NCBI RefSeq assembly: GCF_001640805.2
Contig: NC_066851.1
Span: 5,630,196 to 5,694,195 of the forward strand
Length of the DNA stretch: 64,000 bases
Direction: 5' to 3'
DNA from: Lates calcarifer
Lineage: Eukaryota; Chordata; Actinopteri; Centropomidae
Made by a program: the position numbers and the translations under genes. Shown in pieces: positions 24,217 through 36,710 of the stretch. The stretch's first letter is position 1, and the number at the start of each line of letters is the position of its first letter. The notes beneath the pieces were generated by a model, which made no database searches, was not told the DNA's origin, and worked only from the letters and a program-made list of their open reading frames with translations.

Positions 24217-27200
24217 TTAGCGTCTCTTGTCCTTCCTGTCTCTATCTTTATGCTCCCTACTGCTCCGGGACGACCTGCCTCTTCCCTCATCGCTCCTCCT
24301 CTTCCTCCTCTCTTTCGATCCCTTCGAGTCCCTTCCTCCTCCGCTACTCCCTCCTCTCTTCCGATGACTTCGGTCTTCTCCTTTCTTCCTGTCCCTGTCT
24401 CTGTCTGAGGGCCTTCTCTTGCGCTTCCCGCTGTCTCGGCTGCGGCTTCGGCTGCTGCTGTTGGACGACGAGGATGAAGAGGATGACGATGATGAAGAAG
24501 AGTGGCTGGATCCGGAGGAAGAGGAGGAACTTCCGCTGGAGGATGAGCCTGAAGAGGAAGAGGAGGAGCTGTTGCTATGACTGCGGCCCTTCCTTGGCTC
24601 CTTCTCCTTCTTCCTTCCTCTCCCACTGTCCTCATCCTCCTTGGAGGGTGCAGGGGTAGTGCTGGGGGCCTCCTGGGAACCAGGCAGTTTGTGTGGGGCT
24701 TCGTCCCCTGATTTCCCCTCTGTGGCCTGGTTCTCGCCTGCTGATTCTTGGAACTCAAGGCCAGGGATGATGAAATCGTGCCCAGGTGCAGCGGAGGCGG
24801 TTTGTGGTTCTGGGGTAGGAGAGGCCCCCTGGGTCTCAAAGGACTGCACTGCTGGTTCCCCTACAGTGGGACTGGCCTGGGGCTGCTGACTGGTGTCTGG
24901 TGCTTCATGGCTGGTTATGGTTGGTTCAGAGGACTGGATGTCTTGGGTCTTTTCATTTTGGAGGTCTGCGGGCCCCTGTTTACTGTCTGTTTCTGCCACC
25001 TCTTCCTTTCTCCCATCTTCCTGCTCAACCTCCATCTCCTCTGACCCTGGACTTGCCTCTTTGTCTTCCTTTTCTCTTTGATCCTCTCTGCCCTTCATCC
25101 CCTCCTCTCTCTCCTTCTTCTCCTCGCTACCTTCCTCACTGAACTCCATCCTCTCCTCCTCTTCATCTGCCTTCTTTAACCCTTCCATCTCCTCTTCCTC
25201 CCTCTCCTCACCCTCATCCTTCTCTGTCACCTTTCTATCCCCCTCCTTTCCCCTCTCCCTCTCCTCCTCCTCCTCCTCCTCTTCATCTTCTTCCTCCATC
25301 TCTGCATTCCCCTTGTTACCTGTCACCTTGACTACCTGACCTGCTGGCTTACCCTCCGCTGGGTGGTCCGTCCCTGTTGCCGCTGTGTTTCCATCCTGGT
25401 CGCGGTTAGGCTGTCGCCGGGGGCGGGACTCCATCTTGCTGAGGTGTTCGGCAAAAGCCTCACGCCTCTCCTCAAACACAGCTGTCCAGCAGACAGAGAC
25501 AAAGATTCGTGGTTTAGAGGGTGATTAACACACAAACACACACAAGAAATAAGTAAACTACATCTACACAGATAAAGGAGAGATGCTGCTATAACAGGAG
25601 AAGTACTGACCATTTAGTTTCTTGGTGGAGTCTTCGAGGAGTTTCTGAGTTGCGGAGCACATTTTCCCAGGCAAATAGAAGATATGAGGCTTTGTCTTAG
25701 TGCGAATGTATTTCACCAGACGATTATTGTGGCTGGTCCACTCCTCTTGCTGTACATGGATGAAAGAGAAGGTTACATAAAATTCTGGCAGAGAAAACTC
25801 CCTTTCACTCATCTGTTTCATACCCTATATTACTGAGTCACAGTTAAACATGTTAGCACTCATGCAAATCCATTTTTCCTTTCACTGGTTGCTCTTGCAA
25901 CCCCTCTCTCTCTCACTGCCTACACCTTTTCCCACCCCTCTTTCCCATCTTTTCTTCTAATATTACAATATTTTTTAGATAATACCATAACAGTGTAGTT
26001 TGCATAACAGTGTGGCAAAAAGTACAGATAAAAATCACAAGAGAATATGTTTAATGCCTGATATTGTTTATGCTTTCATTTTCTAAACCCTTTTTTCTTC
26101 CCAAGCAAGTAGAAAAAAGCCATCAATGGCAGAATCGCACTGAAACAGGCCCATGAGTCACCTGCCCCATACGCTTTCATTTTCTGTTTACTTTGTGCTT
26201 TTGTTTCTTTATGTCAAAGCACTTTCTTACCAGCTGAGCTAGTTCGACTTTCTGTTCCAGTAGTCTCAGCTCAGTCTGTTTGGCTCTCCTCTCTTCAAAC
26301 AGCTCCCTCTTTTCATTCTCCACCTTCTTTCTTTCTGCCTCAGCCTGAACCTCAAGCTTCTGCTCAATCTCTGAACGTCGCTTTTGCTGTGGGGGCAAAA
26401 GAAGAAGATGGACAGACATTAAATATTGAATTACAAAACACAGAGACGATACAATTAAAAACAAACACCATTTTTTTAACACAGGGCTTCAAGCTATGGT
26501 CCTGCTTACATCCATTACTATTCATTTCTAAAATCAAAGCACATGTATTAACACCAAAGAGCTTTATCTCATCAAGGCTGGTTTATTTGCTCTGCCTGCC
26601 CTGGTGGCAGTAAGCACAGCAGCTCACTGGATAAACAGGAGAGATCTCCTAACCTTCTCTGAAGAGACGTTTGACTCCTGTTTGAATTTCTGCAGGGTCC
26701 CCATCAGCAGGCCGAACATACGCCGATTCCTGGCCGAGAAAACACAAATCCACCATCACACACATCCAATTCTTATTTATAAAAGAATACTAAATACTGA
26801 CCCTTTGCAGGTGCAATTTAACTAATCTGATCTGATTAATTATGACAATTACTCGTCATTTTCAAATATACATCTGTATGCACAGCAGGCTCATGGCTCA
26901 TGTTGACCTACCTCTGTTTGCCCTTCTCATCCATGGTTTGATCTTGAATGAGGTCTCGGCGTGTTCGCTCCTTGGAGGTAGCTACTACAGACGACTGCAA
27001 CGCCGGCTGAGAAAAGAGAAAACAAACCAAATCAACAACAAATGTATTAAGGGTAGGTGATGGATACCAGTCTAGACATCTGCCAAACAATCAGAAAACG
27101 GGTCCTAGAGTAGGAGACAAGCTTTTTCTTACCTTTTTGACATCGTCATCATCCTCGGCGTCGCTGTCGTGACGCGCATCTCTCCTGGCCCTCTGGTCCC

Positions 27201-28870
27201 CCGCCAGCCTGCAGACACGTGAAAAGATGAGACACACATTAGAGACAGAAACTTTATCATCAATGAAAACATATCAACTGCTATTCTCACATCCATCAGA
27301 AAACCAATTATAGTCAGGGATGTGATCAGCACACAAGACAAAGTACAAAAATAACCACAAGGCAAACACATGACAACAATCACAGAACAGAAGGTTCATC
27401 TGATTTACCTCACTCTAAGACAATCCAGTTTTAATTTCCACAATCACCACTGGCTGATTAAAACTTGGAGCATTCTCAGTGACGATGTTGCTAATTGTTG
27501 AAAAGTCTCTGAATCTCTTATTCTAAGAGCAGTAATAGCTTTGCACTGAAAATGAACCAAAGCTTTCAATCTGAGAATTTGATTCAAGACTTTTTCTCTT
27601 GGACTTTTTGAGCTCTCAGTATTCACATCACTTCTAACTAAATGTTTTCCCCTACACCGGATGTAAATGTATTTACCATCATGAAATTAAATCAAGATCT
27701 CACCTCAGCAGGGCTCCCTCGATGTCCCTCTGCTTGGCAGGGGGGCCGCCGCTTCCAATATCTGAGAGACTACGCCTGGGAAAGGACACAGAGACAGTGT
27801 CTCAATATTAAGGTCATGAATTCAAAGAACACACTCAGAAATGCAGCATTTCAAAACCAGTGAGTCTAGACCACTAAAACTGTGTCAGTATCCAGTGTCC
27901 AACTGCATTTTAAACTTAGTTGCCAGTTTTCTAGGTATGTAACTAGCCATACCCTCATTTTGTTTTAAACAGTGTTTAAGTGTTGATGACTCAACTTAAA
28001 GGTCATTTTGGAGGCTCCAGTTTATTGGTGCTGTTAAATAACTTCATCTATTGCACAAAACAATATTAGTGATGTTGCTTTAAACAATTTATAAGGTATC
28101 TGGTTTTATTACTAGGAATAGTTTAAATTAAACAGCTTGAACACCATTTAAGAGCAGCTGCGGAGTCTGTCGATACGTGAATGAGCATGAAAGTCTTTGC
28201 ATGTCGCTATCCAGCGCACATCTTTACCTGAGCAGGTTGATTCCTCTGCCTCTACCTCCTCCAACGCCTGCCATGGGGCCGCCGAGCCGACGGATCTGGC
28301 CCGGCCTGTGGACACATCAGCAAACAAGGTCAACCCAAAATCAAACCTTATCGATCAACTAATTAACATCACGAATTGCAGTAAGCGATTTTGTTTTGAG
28401 TAACGACGTCGTCTTTTATTTGAGGTGGAGCCATTTAGCTTTACCATTCAGGCATCTCTGTGGTGACTCTCAGACGACGCCTACCTAAAGGCCTAGCAAT
28501 AGCTGACCGACTAAAGTTTGTATTTCACTACAAGGTTAAGAGTAATTATTGGCTTGAGATTTACTTATTACGTTTGTGTGGCTGCTTCGTTACTTTGGGT
28601 GTAGATGTAGATAGGACAAAAGCAATTTTAAGACATGGTAATGTTTGCTAGCTAGCAAACCGATTCACGCTAGCCTAGTCGTTTGCACGCTAGCAAGCTG
28701 GTTAGCTTATCACTAGAAATATGCAAAAAGCTACAAACATAAACTCGGGCCTCTTACCTGGACTCATTAGGATCACGTCCGGTTAATTTGCGAATATTAT
28801 CGTCCACATTTTTTAAGCTTTCCTTGGCTTTTTCGAGCTGGTCTTGCAAGCTCCGCACCACCACCGCCAT
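24217..28870 (-). CDS. pnn: Pinin (desmosome-associated, nuclear-speckle SR-related protein), 9 exons
   Basis: Pinin is a nuclear-speckle protein that joins RNPS1 and SAP18 in the PSAP complex at the exon junction and influences alternative splicing; it was also described at desmosomes. Exons are 28870-28758, 28305-28228, 27775-27704, 27208-27133, 27006-26912, 26729-26654, 26386-26231, 25749-25611 and 25481-24217. They sum to 690 codons including stop (689 residues; human 717). The start [19 protein letters not shown] and segment [12 protein letters not shown] match the pinin N terminus. Residues about 120-290 form the pinin/SDK/memA domain ([69 protein letters not shown]). Residues 290-420 are Glu/Lys-rich, about 570-620 a serine tract, and the end is an RS/KR-rich tail finishing DRKDKRR. 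Frames are intact. Confidence 0.97.
24450..24580. repeat. Poly-serine coding tract of pnn
   Basis: On the minus strand a run of AGC, TCC and TCA codons encodes an almost uninterrupted Ser/Gly stretch within the last pnn exon. Codons are mixed rather than a single triplet, so it is an old, purified low-complexity tract. Human pinin has a similar serine run at the same place. Confidence 0.85.
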
Positions 28871-28898
28871 CTTGCTTCCAGTTAGCGCGAATCACGTG
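28864..28898 (-). promoter_or_regulatory. pnn translation start region with YY1-like motif and E-box
   Basis: On the minus strand the initiator ATG is embedded in CAAGATGGCGG (28874-28864), a YY1-type element often found just inside 5' ends of housekeeping genes. A CACGTG E-box lies at 28893-28898. A transcription start close to 28.9 kb is inferred. Confidence 0.5.
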
Positions 28899-28944
28899 TC
28901 CCTTCTTCTTCTACGGTTGCCGACTCTTCTTCCTCCTCGTTTTT

Positions 28945-29012
28945 AAGTGCAGCTGACATGCGACATTGTGGTGCATTACCGCCACCTGCTGCTCTAGGGT
29001 GTAGATCACAAA
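28945..29012. repeat. Fragment of a dispersed fish repeat
   Basis: The string GCATTACCGCCACCTGCTG and its flanks resemble a short element I recognise from many fish genomes, found often near gene 5' ends. Recognition is from memory of the motif only; class unknown. Confidence 0.4.
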
Positions 29013-32000
29013 TAAATGACTAAAATCTAAGGCTGTAAACATGCTGGTGCTAATTACTAAGGCACCTATCATTTAATGTCACAAAAGCACTGAAAATACT
29101 TTGATGTAAAATAGTAATATCAGAGACATTTAATCAATCTCCTGAAGCTGAATTGAGCAGAATTTGGTGGGGTGGGGGGGGTCAGAAGTCACAAGTTACC
29201 TGGGTTTGTACTGAGATTGTATTAAGAGCAGGAGAGAAGAAAGTTTTGATTTATTTCCCCTACATCAGTGCACAGATGTTATTTTTTCCTCTCTGCGGGC
29301 TGATCCTGTGTGCCTGCCTGTGCCTTTTGAACTGTATTACAAACCGCAGAGTGCTAAGGACTGCCAGCTCTGAATTGTGAGACCAACATTGAAAATAAAA
29401 CCTCTTTGTGCCTTGGTCTTGCTCTTGCAGCCCTTGCATATCAAAGTGGGAACCAGTCATCAAACCACAGCTGATTTCCTGGTTTACATCGGCATGGGGC
29501 ACTGGTGGATTTCTGCTGTTTCACTGATGATTCACCAGCTTCATTTTGCTACATTATCTGCTGTGTGTACAGTGCAAATCCACCCCAAACCACAATTCAC
29601 ACAACTTATTGTTTTGATACATTTGAAATCATAGTTTTCTTGGTCTATATATCTGACAAACACTTGCAAACTCACAGCCTCAAAACCCATGTCAGATGAG
29701 TGTATGAGCCTAAATTTTTAGATTTGGTAATTTGCCCATCTGTGCAATCAGACAAGTTAAAAGTAAGTATTTTCCAGGAAAAAATGCAACCAATATCAGC
29801 ATAAATGTTAAATTAGGCCTCCTTTATTTGTCAATAGGAAATCTGTGAACTTAAAGTCTGTTGTTCTCAAAATAACATCTAGTGTCTTTACATGATCCAC
29901 TGTAGAAAATTAAAGACTAGTAGGAGTTGTAGCAAAATAATTTGTTTTTCCCACTCAAGTGTCTAACACACCTCAGTGAAGTTGTATTAGTCAAGTACAT
30001 TAAGGTCATCGTGCACAGTAGAAATCCTGCCTCTAAAATCTCATTCCTCTCGTAGTTTCATTCAGTTGGGGATTGAAGATGAATACCTTGAATTGTTTCT
30101 TCTCGCCCAGGTTTGTTGTTTGTCACCTCCATGGTAACCGCGGGACCCACACAAATCTGTTATTGTTTCAGCTTAATTGTGTAACAACAACATGATAATC
30201 TTGTTACTTCATTATCCAGGCGTGAACAAGCTTTTTTGTCTGAGCTCTGAACAAAGCAGAAAACAAAACTAAAATTAACAGCTGAGTTTTGTCAGCATGT
30301 GTCTGCATGTGTGTTTGGGTGCAGACATCCACATTATAATTGCTCATGTCTATTAAAACCAACTTTGTGCATTAAACTGGGTCCCACTTCAAAATCATTT
30401 TGTGGATTCAACAGCCTAGTCTGAACTCAGGTCAGCTTAACCCCTGTAGGTAACAGCTGTTAAGTTAGTAGCATTTTTATGTCTCACCATGTCAGCAAAC
30501 CTCACAGTGAGCAGAGTCTTGTAAACATTTTGTGACTCATCTAATTACGTTGTATTCAAGGAGGTGTTGACTGAGAAAGACTATGGGCAAATTAGGTGTA
30601 GCTATTGCCTGCATTCCAGCATTTCATCAGTGTTTTTTTTGCCTATTTTTATGAGCATAAAATGCAGCTCATAACGCAGCCACCTGAACCTGACTGCTGC
30701 TCAAGTGTAAATCCTTCATTTGAGCACTGAAAAGACCTGTTTCTCATTAAAACTGAATAGCACTGGATGTTATGGTGACTTAAACACCTTATATTTTTTA
30801 TTATATTAAAAAACAATGTATTTGTATGCAGAGGGTAAACCATAAACCATTGCTCTTCCTCATATGTTGCTGTCCGTCTCCTTTCAGTATTGTTTTCTCT
30901 TCCACTCACCTCCTCTCCCTCTGCTCTTTACCAACTAACAATTTTCCCTATATTCCCCACTGTTGTGTTGTCATGGTGACAGTGGTTGAATCTAATTTGC
31001 AAGTGTTTTCATGTTGCCTCATCACTTGAGGGAAAGCCCTGCAGTGCAGTGCCAGGATGCGTTACCAAGCCCTTCTGGAGTGTCACGTGTTTCTCATACC
31101 GGATAATCCAGGGTGTTGGTGCTTTTCAGTTTGCTACACACACACTCAGACGTGCGTAAAGACCCCCCTTCTTTAACACCTGCCAGGTTCCAAATGAGTT
31201 AATTCTATAAATGCAGTATTACTGCATTTTTTTCCATATCTTACATTATTGATATGTAGGCTTGTTTTTTTTAACCCCAGGAACTCAGTGAATCTTTGGT
31301 GTGTACCCATGATGCTGCTGAAGCTGAAGACAGCAAGTAGGGAAACAATAAGACAATGGAAGCAAATGTCTTTTTAATGCTTTTATTCATTGACTAAAAG
31401 AAGAGAAGCATTCATTCAACATTGATTCAAATCAACGTTCGGCAGGTTGACCCCTCAAGTGTACGCCACCTGTCAGTTAAGAGGTTTTACATGGCGGTTT
31501 GTAATCTGTCCTCTCTTTTCTCCACAACAGAACCATGGATCAACACTGTTCTCATTGATAAAATCTGTCCTCTCAGCGGAGAGGACTGTTTCCCTGCAGA
31601 CTAATCCAATAAACAGCTGGGACGATTTCAAATCAAGAGTTTTACATGATTGATTTCAGTCTTAAATTTGCCAAAGTTCAGCTAGGTTCACAACTAAAAT
31701 GCTTTTTCACATGGACACTAGTGGGGACTCCTTGTAGTGGAACTCAACCTTTGCTTGGTTTTAACAAGTCATAATCCTTGCTGTTGAGTCACAGATTATC
31801 TGGAACCACACCTTGTTGTGTTTGAAACATGCAGACATAAATTAGAGACAAGACTCAGATATTTTAAAAGCCATGTAAAGATCAGATTTGTACATTTTGG
31901 AAAGATAATAAAATGCATCTGAAATATGCTCCATGGTATATGAAATCTGGTCCAGCTGGATTTTGGGTTACGTCTGGTTCCCTGCTTACAGGAAGGAGGT

Positions 32001-35000
32001 AAAACCCACTGCTATGTGCTCACTTTAACAACCACAATCACACAGGAACATAACGCTCTGAATATTCAACATTGAGGATGGTAAAACCATTTTTGCAAAA
32101 AACACACAACAACATAGCTTCTGATTTACAAAGTCTGTGTGATTTCATAATATACTTCATGTTCAGAAATTGAACCCGGACATGTGTTGCATAAGAGTAT
32201 ACCACGCTAATGCATTGTTGATACCTATACAAATATGCACTATGTGAGTTTATATATCTATTTATATAGTTTATATTTCTTCCTCTATGGTTTTCTAAAG
32301 ACGCAGCCAGGCGCTGTCAGCACTGCTTGTGCCCCTTTGTGGCCACTAGTAAGACTGCTGTTATTGCAAACTGTCCTGATTTTAAACAAATGCACAACAT
32401 TCGTACCACGATAAAACTGGGGCCGTCTAGCCAGTCTCACAGAGACCAAGAGTGAGCCCGCCGTCACCGCTGCTGTCGCTGGGCTGGCTGACCAGAATCA
32501 AAAGATCTTAAAATGATAAAGATTTCATAAATCATCATAAGGCCAAGTATTGTCATTGCAAGTTCTTATTAGCTTACGTCTTCATATCTACTGCGTGACA
32601 GTGAGAAAAAGAAAAACTAAATATAAAAACTGGAAAAAAAAAATAGAAGAGTGTGGATTATATGCATTCCTCTTGCATAGTTGTGAGGCTGGACTGGGCA
32701 GCAGGCCTGCCTGCCTGGCTAATTAGGAGGTTTGGCTCTCCAGACTTGACAAGAAAGACTTTGTTTACCAGCCAGAAACATTAGAACCACAGTAGCTGAG
32801 ATCTAAATGAAGATAGTTGGCTGACACTGAGCATGAATGTCTATCAGTTCCTTGATATAGCCCGGTGCTACACCCGTCTCCATGGTATGCACCAGAGCTA
32901 CTGACAGAGTTTGGCCAGGTAATACTATCAGTGTCATTTTGTTGTTTCTTGTCTAGAACTACAGAGTATATGACGATGCCCTTAATGTTCCAGTCATGCT
33001 GGGATCATCATCATAAGCTGGCAGCGGTCAGCTATGGATAAAACTGAAAACCAGAGAATCCAAACTTCCTCTAAAGTTGTCAGTGCGGCCAGCTGCGGCC
33101 TTGCTCTGTGTAAACCTCCCTTTCACTGAGATTGTAAATGGCCTCATACACATCTATCTATATCTGTTACACAGGACTGATTTTATACCAGTGCAATGCA
33201 CCTCCAGTGTTTTTCTCCAAGTAACAGAAACATATATCAGGATGTTCACAGATTCTTCACATTCCTGTCTGAGTCCAGCCCTGTTGAGCTCATTCAGAGT
33301 CTTGCATGTACTGGTAGTAGTCTATGGTCTTAGCATTTAGGTAAAAAAATAAAACAGACAGGAAGAGTCTGAAATCTCACATTGTGATGAGGAAACCCTG
33401 TCTCTTAATGGTAATCCTTTCAAACATTTAAGCCTTCCCTCAAATCTCTTTTAGGGAAGGTTTTAGGCCCAGAACCATCTTACTACCTCTTTTCTACAGC
33501 TATTTTTAACTTCACTTTCCAAATCATTGCAAATATCCTGAGAGTCAAGATCACAAACTCACGTTGGCATCAAAGTCTGAGCAATGATTAAAGTGGAAAT
33601 GAAACTGGTCATGTCTGATGTGTGTGTCTATGGCTCTGAGCCTGTGTTTAGACTGATGCAGATCTGACATAGTCTGCTGCTTTGGTACTAAAATAACACA
33701 CGCTCACACTATCCATGTCAATGGGATTAATATTGGCTGTTAAGTGTTAGCACAGAAGTGTCAAACTCAACTCTTTATGAGCCTGGTAGGACAGACACAC
33801 TCCCTGTATATCTACAGTTCTGTTATCAAGACACAGTTTTAATAAGCTGTCAAGGCCAACTGTCTCAGATGGACTATATTAGAGGCCAGCTCTGTGGATT
33901 CAATTACCCATCAGGCCACATGGGCCCTGCTATCTTCCAGGATTTCTCTATAAATGCATATAAAGAGTACAGAAAAAAAATGAGCAAAAAGAACCAAAAA
34001 CAAATAAGTCAAAAGGGCAGATCAAAATGGCTGCAACCACATGAATGTACAGTAACTGCTGGTAATGGTCTCCTGAATGACTGACACCTCATCTCCCCTC
34101 TAGAGCCTTCAAACCTGTCATAAAACAGGACTCATTAAAAATAAGGCTCTGCTAGCTGTGTGTCAATCACTCTCAGTATAGTATAGTTATACACAAACCT
34201 CTGTCTGTATATGCTGTATAAATAAGTCCAGCCCAGCCTCCAGGTGGCCCTGTGTATACATAGTGAATATGTACTGTGTCTTCTGCATGTATTTAAGTGT
34301 GTGCTAAATATACAGACTGAGCTCCTCTTATCACATTGTGACGTTCTTTAACTGGAAGATTGATTTAATGAGTGAAACTGTCTGATTTCAAAGAAAGAGT
34401 AGGTAGTCCTTATATTTAGCACAGTCAGTGTAGAGTGCTTTCACTTGTGACCTTTTGTGTACCGGACACAAAAAGCCCTTAAATGGCCTCAGGATGCTGA
34501 AGCATCGAGTGAAAGCAAAGCTTGGCATCGCAGAAATACACATTAGAAACACAGGTGACCTTTGAAAGAGCAACACTCTTCTAAATGGTATCACACCTCC
34601 TCTGTGCTCAGACCAGCTGGTAATCTGGTGTGACTGTCAGTACTAGCTGCATCCCCAATCCCTTCAAAAACAGACAATTCAAAAGGTAAAAAAAAAAAAA
34701 AAAGAGAGAGAGAGTCTAATTTTCATGCAGACACTCACCATGTCGTAAACTGTTTGCTAGTCAGATGGCCTGAGCGACCCCCTGTGTGGAATGTCCTGTT
34801 TCTAGCAGGTCTCTAGCAGCAAATCTTTACAGCTCTGAAAGCCCAGGACCAAACACTTCCCATCAAATCTGACCTTGGCCATACAACATATCACATCAGG
34901 CACAGTGGCCTTTATCGTAGTTGGAAAGCTACAATCTATCAGAAAGTAGCTTCTGGAAGCATCTGAGGGAGTGTTTAGTTCCTGACGTTTTCTGAGATTG

Positions 35001-36710
35001 AACCAAACTCTTGTCCTCCTCGCCTTTAGTTTTACATTCACTCACTCCTCACAGTGAAACAGGTGATGGATGAAAGAGAAAGAGAGAGGAATATGGTGGT
35101 GTTGACACAGTCCAACTCCAGTCTGCTCTGCTCAAGCCTCTGTCATACTGCAGAACTGTACTGCACTGGACAAGAAAGGCCTTACTTTGCTCTATGATGC
35201 CACTATGCACTGTAGATAGAGAGTACCATTCACAGACAGGAATTTGGCCACATTGTACAAGCTGTGCAACAATGCTGCTCACCCTAATTAAGTAACACAT
35301 GTTGGACATAAATGTCCAACTGTGGCTTCCATAACACACATTCTATACCGCTAGTGTGAAATCCTAAATTTGTTAACATAGGGTGCAGCCACTAACACAA
35401 CATTAGCCAAACCATTGTGCGCAGGTCTGTTTTGGTCTGTATTCACTCCATCTACAGAATGACACATTTCATCTAGTCCAGCACAGTTTGGTCTGTAGCA
35501 TAACAAGGCCAGAGTTTGGACACACAAAAACAGAGGGGTAGTAGTCAGTGGAAGAATCCAAGAGTGGAATGCAACCACAAGGAGTTAGGGAAGAAGAAAG
35601 AAGTGATAAAAGAGAAAATACTAGAAGGAGGTGAAGAGTAGGAAAGAATACTGGACCAGCCTCCTGCCAGTGTGTGTGTGTGTATGCGGGCACTTCAGAT
35701 AGACTTGTGTCTGGGTTAAGTTTGTTCCACTGTGGTCTTTGGCAGCTTTAAACACACCAAGGGAGGAGAACAGATCCAGTGACTCCTAATATTCATATGA
35801 GTGAGCTAGAGGCCTGAGCTATTGTTACCTTCTGTCCTCCTCCTCCTCCTTTTGAAAACCGATTGTACCCTGAGAACGAACGATTTCTGTTCCTGTTTCC
35901 TGCTGCAGTAGAAGTGATAAGACTACACTGCTGAACATGAGCAAGTCGCCCCCTTTTAAATACACACACATATACACACGCATGCAGAAAACATACGATG
36001 GCTGCACTGCTGATAACCTGTTCTCTCACACACTCACACACACACACACACGCCATCTTATTCACACATACTGGATACACTTGAAAGTTTTACATGAAAA
36101 CTTGCGCAGAAAATACAGGCACGCTCCAAGAAAAATTAAAACACGTGTGCTGAAACCCCTAGCTACTGTAGGTCATAACGCTTCTCTAAAGAGTGAACTA
36201 ACAATCACAGAAACAACTAACATACATCACAAAGCCAATAACTTGGGGAGAGCAAAGGGTTGAAAAGCAGTGAGACTCCAGAGGCTTTCAGGCACAAGAT
36301 GGCTATGTGTTTAGATATTGGTGATGACACACAGGGATCAGGGGCAGGTCATTTTCCACTGACAGTATTTTTAAAAACGCTCCTAATGTGTCAAAAGCTA
36401 ATCTGACTGTGAAGTTATTAGCCTATCAGCACTGCCTTACTGGCAGAACTTTGTCTCACCTCTTCTCTCTCTCCACGCCATCATTGCTAAAATATTGGTG
36501 TATTTTGGTGAAAACAACAAAAACAACATTTAAAAAGACATTGTTCTGCAATGTCTTTCTGCTCTCATGTGTATTATCTACATCTTTTTTCTGTCTGCAC
36601 TTTTGTGGCCTAAAGGTTCTTGAATAATTCTAATTCGCAAACAGTCAAACCTTCAACTTTTGATAAACAACTCATCCTAAGGCCTTTGAAATATTCTAGT
36701 TAAATGAAAC
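29013..36710. other. Non-coding intergenic region between pnn and fbxo33 (left part)
   Basis: No exon, RNA gene or clear mobile element could be recognised. Open frames are all short (under about 110 codons) and lack family resemblance, splice context or coding composition. Simple sequence includes a poly-A tract with AG repeats at 34687-34712 and an (AC)n tract at 36024-36053. Confidence 0.6.

Noticed and set aside
24168..24659. 163-codon plus-strand frame, and the 224-codon alternative minus frame at 24165-24839
   Set aside because: Both are shadows of the last pnn exon, which is recognised in another frame.
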